64,000 nucleotides of DNA from positions 31,098 to 95,097 of the forward strand of contig NW_005179225.1 in the NCBI RefSeq assembly GCF_000350225.1, read 5' to 3'. Positions 58,704 through 64,000 of this stretch are shown here, one piece after another (position 1 is the stretch's first letter; each line of letters starts with the position of its first letter). The stretch comes from Chondrus crispus (lineage: Eukaryota > Rhodophyta > Florideophyceae > Gigartinales > Gigartinaceae). The notes beneath the pieces are model-generated. The model saw only the letters and a list, made by a program, of their open reading frames with translations. It made no database searches and had not been told where the DNA came from. The position numbers and the translations under genes are program-made.

Positions 58704-59165
58704 TTGGAGAGGGGAGGTAAGAAAACGAAGTACAGAATTGAGTAAAGTGTTGTGTTTGCCATTGTTCGTAGATTATTGTGGTCTCAGGGCCTCTCTAAGG
58801 ATTGCGAGGACGGGCATGTATGGACGTGTATGGACGTGTAATACAATAGAGATTTAAAAAAAAGATGCATAATGCATTTCGCCGCGGTGCTGTCAGATGA
58901 TTCGATCTAGAAATGGATTAAGATCCCCAGTACTGTATCATCATCTCGAAGATGCTGATCTTTCTTGACGTCACCATCCCCAATAATAGATCCACCAACA
59001 TCACCTGAGAAGAGTAATCCATCCGTTCGCATTCCTGTTTCTTCTTTTACCGTCGACGAATTGTTAGAATGGTAAACTTCTATTTCAGCCCAGTTACTAT
59101 GGTGTTATCCATCTTTCTACATCATCTGCACAGAGACCTCTTGATTCTCTGTCCTCCGTTTTAAC
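58704..59165. other. Spacer between transposase relics
   Basis: No gene seen. Contains a short tandem GTATGGACGTGTATGGACGTG at 58814-58835 and an A-run near 58856. Confidence 0.4.
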
Positions 59166-60648
59166 ATGTTTATGTCAAACAAGTACTTTTTGTCGATCTG
59201 CAATGGCTCAAATTCTGACTATTTCTCTGAAAGATCTTCATCGTTCTCTCAGGACATATCTTGTGTTGAAGTAGGAAGTCAACAACTTTCATCGTTGTAT
59301 TCGCCTTCCGCATTGGATGGCATACAGAATCATGGACAGCGCAATTCGAAAAGGGATGCTCGAGACTGGACAGAAGACTCGGATTCTTCCGTTGTTGTAG
59401 GAGCTGCGGCGATGGCTGAAAGCTGTGTCTTCCTGTCAACTCAAACGCGTCAAAAAAATAGAGCTTCTGAGCACCACACTCTTCTCTTTACAACTCCCAT
59501 TTCCTTCAGCACTATCACAGACTTCTACGGCCCAGAAATGTTCAGAAAGACATTTCGTATGTCTCGATCTACATTTGATCTACTGTTTAGCACTGTTCAC
59601 CACCTGTTGGATCGTCGGTTTGTATCAGCATCAGAATACAGAAGAGAAACAATTCCGGCCGACATAAGGCTTGCAATTACGTTGAGTATGTTGGCTGGAG
59701 GGAGCTACTGTGATATTTGGAAAGATATCAAGTGAAGGAGTCAATTTTCGACGTATTTAACTCTACAAGCGGTGCGTTTATGGCACATCTGCACTTGGAG
59801 GGCTTTCCTCAGACGACAAGGGCTCTACAGTGACTATCGCTAGGTTTTCAGACATCGCGCCCCGAAACAAACCCTCTTTTCGGGTGTGTGGGGGCTTTGG
59901 ACGGCATTTGCATTAAGATAAAAAAGCCGGCGGCGTGTGAGAACCAGGTGTTTTTTATTTACGCAAAGGCTTTTACGCTCTCCCAGTTCAAGCTCTATGT
60001 GATTCAGATTATATTTTTCGGTACTGCTCTGTAGTGTGCACAGGGGCGACTCACGACGCACTGGCCTATGCAGTGTCAGGACGCAAAAAGGATCTTGACT
60101 CTGAAATCCTCGGTGATTCGTTTTACATAGTGGGTGACGAAGCCTACACCGGCACGGAGAGATTGATAACCCCTTTTTCTAGGGATAATGCTGACTACGA
60201 TCAGATGAATTTTAATTTCTTTCTTTCTTCCATGCGCAGTCACATAGAGCAGGCTTTTGGTATGCTTGTCGCGCAATGGCGAATTCTGAAAGGCGGACTG
60301 GAGTACTCGGTGACCAGATGCACCGATATCGTTTGTTAATTGATGAAACTGCACAATTTTTGTACGAAACATGACGGCCCGGAATCGGCAACCGAAGGTT
60401 TATTACAGGAGGAAAAGGACATGTTGGAAGAGGATATTAAGGCGTGGTACATGCAGACGGAAGAGCTCTCCCAAGAATTTCATCCGGAAGGGCAGGATGG
60501 AGTCACAGCGAGACACGTGGTCCAGCGTTCCGGACCTTCTCGTGCTAAGTGTGATGCTCTGGTTGCGATTTTGAAAGGGAAGAACAGACAGATGCCAAAT
60601 CCTGTGCCATTATCTGTGACTGCTCGCGGTGTGCATGCTCGTAAATAG
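59166..60648 (+). pseudogene. PIF/Harbinger (DDE_Tnp_4) transposase, frameshifted
   Basis: 59166-59735: N-terminal part with FRKTFRMSRSTFDLL, then RRETIPADIRLAITLSMLAGGSY, the standard PIF region. The middle needs frame changes near 59730 and 60030: in one frame the first catalytic Asp is seen in GALDGICIKIKKP (near 59895). 60034-60648: second Asp in VGDEAYTG (60130-60155), then the Glu in SHIEQAFGMLVAQWRIL (60238-60290). A TAA at 60337-60339 interrupts, and the C-terminal part is open to 60648. All three catalytic residues survive, but the ORF is broken at least three times. Confidence 0.8.
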
Positions 60649-60741
60649 ATGCGGTCGCTGCGATAGCGATCTGATAGAAATAAACAAGATTGTCTTCTGC
60701 TATTTCAATTTCTTCTATATAAGCATCTTCCTTCGAAGCGG

Positions 60742-61176
60742 GTGTCCGTTGCCGAGCATCCTGGGTGGATAAAGTCATGGCTGGTCGAGACCAACGATTT
60801 TCTACGTCTAGAGATAAGGGCACTTGGTCCCCATGAGGTGGTACGATTTAACAGGCGTAAGAGGAGGAGACGGCAGTGTTCTTCATTACCGGATGAGGCA
60901 ATTTATGTACAAGACGAATTTGAAGCGCGAGACAAACTCGGGCATAGTATGAAGAAAGAACTTGAGAGGCGGCAATTGATTGATGAAGATAAGTCCCAGA
61001 TGATGACAGATTCGCCCATGCCTCCAAAGACCAAATATACCCGCGAGTCAAGCAGGAGGCTGAGGCCAACGAACAATAGCCCTGAAGCAGAGTCACCAGG
61101 AAAGGAGACAGTCTTGGCTTGTAGAGCTGGATGCCTTCGGGCAGACGGAGCCGTCTTTCCTGCTCTCGAGCACTGA
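60742..61176 (+). CDS. Hypothetical ORF, 144 aa, next to the PIF relic
   Basis: Not recognised. Highly charged and probably disordered or coiled: a basic RRKRRRRQ patch, then DEFEARDKLGHSMKKELE and a Pro/Ser/Lys-rich tail. PIF/Harbinger elements usually encode a second, Myb-like protein, which often lies beside the transposase, so this may be its remnant, but no SANT/Myb tryptophan pattern is visible. Overlapping minus-strand frames exist. Confidence 0.3.
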   Translation: MSVAEHPGWIKSWLVETNDFLRLEIRALGPHEVVRFNRRKRRRRQCSSLPDEAIYVQDEFEARDKLGHSMKKELERRQLIDEDKSQMMTDSPMPPKTKYTRESSRRLRPTNNSPEAESPGKETVLACRAGCLRADGAVFPALEH

Positions 61177-61979
61177 TCGCGAGACCGCGTCCCCGAGATG
61201 TGCATAAGCGGACGATTACTCAGGGAAGACACCAATCGGCACGAGAACTGACGATCGTTGCGGTAGGCATCCCACAAGTGCGGGTCTAAATCTGTTCTAT
61301 CCGGATCGTAAGGATCGCATACAGGCTTCATTTGCGGATAACACAGACATACAATTTTGAGAACGGAACCTGAAGATGGCCGTAGCCATGGACGGAGGCT
61401 GAACATATTCGCCTGCGCAGTTGTAGTGAGAATGATTTTGGGATTTCTGCTTCGTCACAGCGGGACGCCACAGGAGTCGACGGAGGGCATACGTGAAGGT
61501 GAAAAGAACGAGAGACGCTTTCCCCGCGATAGTTCTCGGTCCATTTCCCAGGTTGACTCCGCATCACAAGATCGCGTGTAAACGTGCGGGAGAACTTAAC
61601 GCAACAGGAAACGTAAGCACCAGGTTTCAATACTCGCTAAACGCTATGTATGACGAATTTTCAGATAGGCGTCATCATTGTTTTCTCGCTTCTGGACATA
61701 AACGTTTGAAAATGCGTCGGTCATCGTCGGAACATCCGGCAGCATCGAACAGCCAGTGGGTATTAGTCACGGGGAAATTATTTGCTTTGAAATGACTCGC
61801 ACCCGTCCGCTCTCGCCTTTCTTGCCGGCAAGCGAAGGCACGTATTCGTACAATGTCAGCGGTATCAAGTCACTTGGACGATCCAAGCCATGGAAGTCAC
61901 GCAGTTTAATTAAATTAGCGGCAGCTACGTCTGACAATCTCACGAATATTCACCAGAGGACGTCATTTTCTCCCTGAAA
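61177..61979. other. No gene seen
   Basis: Short frames on both strands without motifs. The minus strand, which should hold the 3' flank of the methyltransferase sequence, shows nothing beyond its C-terminus. Confidence 0.35.
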
Positions 61980-62854
61980 CACTGTACACCTGTTCCTCTG
62001 GCTTTCGGTACCTCAAAAGAACACATTCCTTAAGCCTTTCTGAATTGACGTCGACAAACCATGCGGCCTTAAACAAAAACTCCAATTCATCCACTTCAAA
62101 GAGCCGATACGGCCTCTACCCGGCACCAGTTCCTCTGCTCATATGATGGCTTTATTGAGCCTCGGGTATCGGTAAATACTCTCCCAGGGGGCAAGTAAGC
62201 CAGCCTCGAGAAGGGGACAGCGAAGAACTTCCCCCACCCGGCTGCTGCACCCTTTTAATTTCCGGCAATGCCATCCTGTACCCTTGACCAACAATGGAGC
62301 ACGACGTCTGAATGCACCGCCCCAAACGCGCCCTTGTGGGACTGCAAGCGCGCGAAGTCGGCCCTGACGACGTCGAACTCGGAGGCGGTAGCACCCTTGT
62401 TCTTGTACTCGACGGTCTGTCTCAGAATGGCGTCGGAGTAGTCGGCGGCGACGACGCGCCCGAAGCGTCCGGAAGCGGCCAGGCGCCGGGCCATGAGCCC
62501 TGAGCCACAGCTCATGTCCAGCACAGAGGTGGCCGTGGCGTCCAAGTCCAAGAAGATTACCTGACGCTGCCTTCCCCGCCCTCCCCGACGCCCTCGGTCG
62601 GCGGCTCCAAAACCTTCATACTCGCCCCCATCCCACACCCCGCCGTTTCCCGTCTCCTCATCTCCACCGTCTTCTCCACCACAGCCACAATTCTCTCCGT
62701 GCCCTCCGCCTTCGGCCCCTCCGCCTTCGGCCCCTCCCCTCCTCAAGAAATATCCCCACCACCTTCCTGATCCCGCGCTCACCCCACTCACCACCTCCGT
62801 CACATCCTTCACAACCATTCCGTACACCCTTCTCGAAACCGGCCAAGCCCGCAC
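61980..62854 (-). pseudogene. SAM-dependent methyltransferase, plant/algal type, frame-broken
   Basis: Class I methyltransferase resembling the plastid-linked family typified by Arabidopsis At2g41040. Minus strand: SAM-binding motif I in VLDMSCGSGLMARRL (about 62530-62486), then VVAADYSDAILRQT (motif II), VVRADFARL, and AVHSDVVLHCW, the family's 'AvHAGaaLHCW' motif near 62310. After that the frame breaks at 62270-62260 (the E.KR...PGG segment is in the next frame) and again before a C-terminal segment at about 62105-61985 (LFEVDELEFLFKAAWF). The upstream Gly/Arg-rich 100 codons do not look like the expected N-terminal half. Either a pseudogene, or a gene with small introns or sequence errors. 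Substrate unknown. Confidence 0.6.
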
Positions 62855-63024
62855 CTCGATCCCAACGGGTACCTAGGTACTCGTTGGGATCGAGGTGAGC
62901 AGCTGCTCAGGACACTCTTCTCGCGCCACGATCCTCACCAGCTTTCAACCGCATCCCCGCCTCGCACCTGTCTCACCACCACGTACTGCTGCAGCCACCC
63001 CACCAATTCCCCGTGAACTTACAC

Positions 63025-63462
63025 CTACGCCCCGACCGGCACTAGCCCCATACTCATCCCCTCCAACCCTCCCCCAGACCTTAACACCGCGAACAATAAC
63101 GTCTGCGCCTTCAGCTTGCTCACCTCGTTCCCTTCGCTGAACACCCGCTCCAATAACGCCCTTAGTGCCACCGTCCCGAACCCTTCCTGCCACTCCCTGA
63201 CAACCCTCTCCACATCCCACTCTGCCGCCGGCATGAGGCTCCCCTCGCACGCTCGTTCCGCCGCTATCACCCACGGCAACTCTCCCCTCTCCTGACAGTC
63301 TCCCGCCACGTAGCTATGCATCTCCACCACCATCGCCCCCCTGCTTCCCTGCATCTCGTACATGTTAAACAACTGCGTCGCGTGCACCACCCCTCTAGGA
63401 ACACAGCCCGCTCCACGCTCTTCACCCCCCTGCGTAAACAGCTCGTCCCACTTCTCCATCAT
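63025..63462 (-). CDS. ORF following the ANTH-domain sequence, 145 aa
   Basis: Protein-like frame with mixed composition (LFNMYEMQ, VVREWQEGFGTVALRALLERVF). It lies directly downstream of the ANTH ORF on the same strand but in another frame, so it may be a continuation of that gene after a short intron or frameshift. No domain recognised on its own. Confidence 0.4.
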   Translation of the reverse strand: MMEKWDELFTQGGEERGAGCVPRGVVHATQLFNMYEMQGSRGAMVVEMHSYVAGDCQERGELPWVIAAERACEGSLMPAAEWDVERVVREWQEGFGTVALRALLERVFSEGNEVSKLKAQTLLFAVLRSGGGLEGMSMGLVPVGA

Positions 63463-63493
63463 GCGCGATCATCAACGTCGCCGTGTGGATCAG

Positions 63494-64000
63494 TCACATC
63501 TCTCCCGCCGCCCGTCCCGCGCCCGCGTCAAACCGCGTCCCGGCCTCGATCAGGTTGGAAACTTTGGACATGCCGCTCGCCAAGCCGGCAGCGTCCGCAA
63601 CGGCAAACCTCAAGCTCGCGTCACGGTCGGGGATGTGATCGGCCGGCCATGCGGCCATGACCCTGGTGTCGCACAACGTCTTGAGGTACCTTGCATACTG
63701 GCGCACAAACGAGGCGCGCCTCTCGGCGGCCTTGCCGCCGTCGTTGAGCGCGAGCGCAGCGAGGCTGTCGCGGGGGTGGTGCACGAAATAGTCGACAAAG
63801 ACGGCGGGGCCGCCGCGCAGGATCACGTGTGCGACGATGAGCGCCTTGAGGCACACCTGCCAGTGCGCGTACGCGAGGCACGCGCGCAGCCGGTGCAGCA
63901 CGGCGCCAACCGGCGTGCCGCCGGTGGCCGTGTTGCCGCCGCGCCGCAGCAGCGCCAGGATCTGCCGCACGTCCGTCTCCGCCGGCGGCGCCGCTGTCAG
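63494..64000 (-). CDS. ANTH-domain (AP180/CALM-type) clathrin adaptor, partial
   Basis: Adaptor that binds phosphoinositides and clathrin at the plasma membrane or endosomes. The frame is open to the right edge, so the N-terminus lies outside. Recognisable ANTH features: VRQIL, then AHWQVCLKALIVAHVILRGG, the hallmark helix in which relatives read 'W.v.lKtLiviHr.LreG', and SFVRQYARYLKTL, equivalent to 'WVr.Ya.yLeerl'. The stop at 63494 comes after about 160 codons, earlier than in a full ANTH domain (about 280), so the gene is truncated here, or continues in the 63462-63025 ORF after an intron or frame error. The DNA is GC-rich, as in a host gene. Confidence 0.65.
   Translation of the reverse strand: MTAAPPAETDVRQILALLRRGGNTATGGTPVGAVLHRLRACLAYAHWQVCLKALIVAHVILRGGPAVFVDYFVHHPRDSLAALALNDGGKAAERRASFVRQYARYLKTLCDTRVMAAWPADHIPDRDASLRFAVADAAGLASGMSKVSNLIEAGTRFDAGAGRAAGEM

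Noticed and set aside
60545..61406. Minus-strand frames as the Myb-like partner protein of the PIF element
   Set aside because: No regularly spaced tryptophans or SANT pattern in any frame; kept only as a possibility for the plus-strand ORF.
1..64000. tRNA or rRNA genes
   Set aside because: I looked for cloverleaf A/B boxes and conserved rRNA segments and saw none that I could support.

Overview
This is nuclear DNA from a eukaryote. It contains LTR retrotransposons with a chromodomain integrase, solo LTRs, three kinds of cut-and-paste DNA transposon, and single-exon-looking host genes only at the right edge (an ANTH/AP180-type protein and a methyltransferase of the kind found in photosynthetic eukaryotes). 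A TE-rich alga fits best, possibly a florideophyte red alga such as Chondrus. That assignment is inference from style, not from a marker gene.

Layout. 1-3200: a broken minus-strand transposase-like gene. 3628-17133: element E1, a 13.5-kb Ty3/gypsy chromovirus with nearly identical 611/612-bp LTRs, gag, pol, an array of GC-rich hairpins, and a long intact antisense ORF. 17190-17530: a 63-bp minisatellite. 17531-25215: relics, a 287-N assembly gap and an exact 234-bp direct duplication. 25216-39510: a solo LTR (target duplication AGAAC) split by E2 (25563-39190, target duplication GGTCC), an older and heavily mutated relative of E1 with the same gene order. 39511-45292: anonymous sequence with another solo LTR (41847-42467). 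45293-50956: a decayed minus-strand Ty1/copia-like element. 52121-52828 and 54057-54685: further LTRs. 55151-60648: relics of pogo-like, Tc1/mariner and PIF/Harbinger transposases. 61980-64000: methyltransferase and ANTH-domain sequences on the minus strand.

E1 and E2 are read as follows. The LTR drives a sense RNA primed at a shared primer-binding site. Gag carries a CCHC knuckle. Pol is one frame back (-1), entered at an A-rich slippery site followed at exactly 6 nt by a hairpin, in both elements. Pol carries protease, RT, RNase H, integrase and chromodomain. On the opposite strand, starting beside the 3' LTR, lies a protein of about 750-790 codons that is conserved between E1 and E2 and matches no family I recognise. 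This antisense gene, the hairpin array and a covarying LTR hairpin are the most unusual items in the window. E1 is young by LTR comparison yet has frameshifts in gag and pol while its antisense ORF is intact, which suggests trans-mobilisation or a separate role for the antisense protein.
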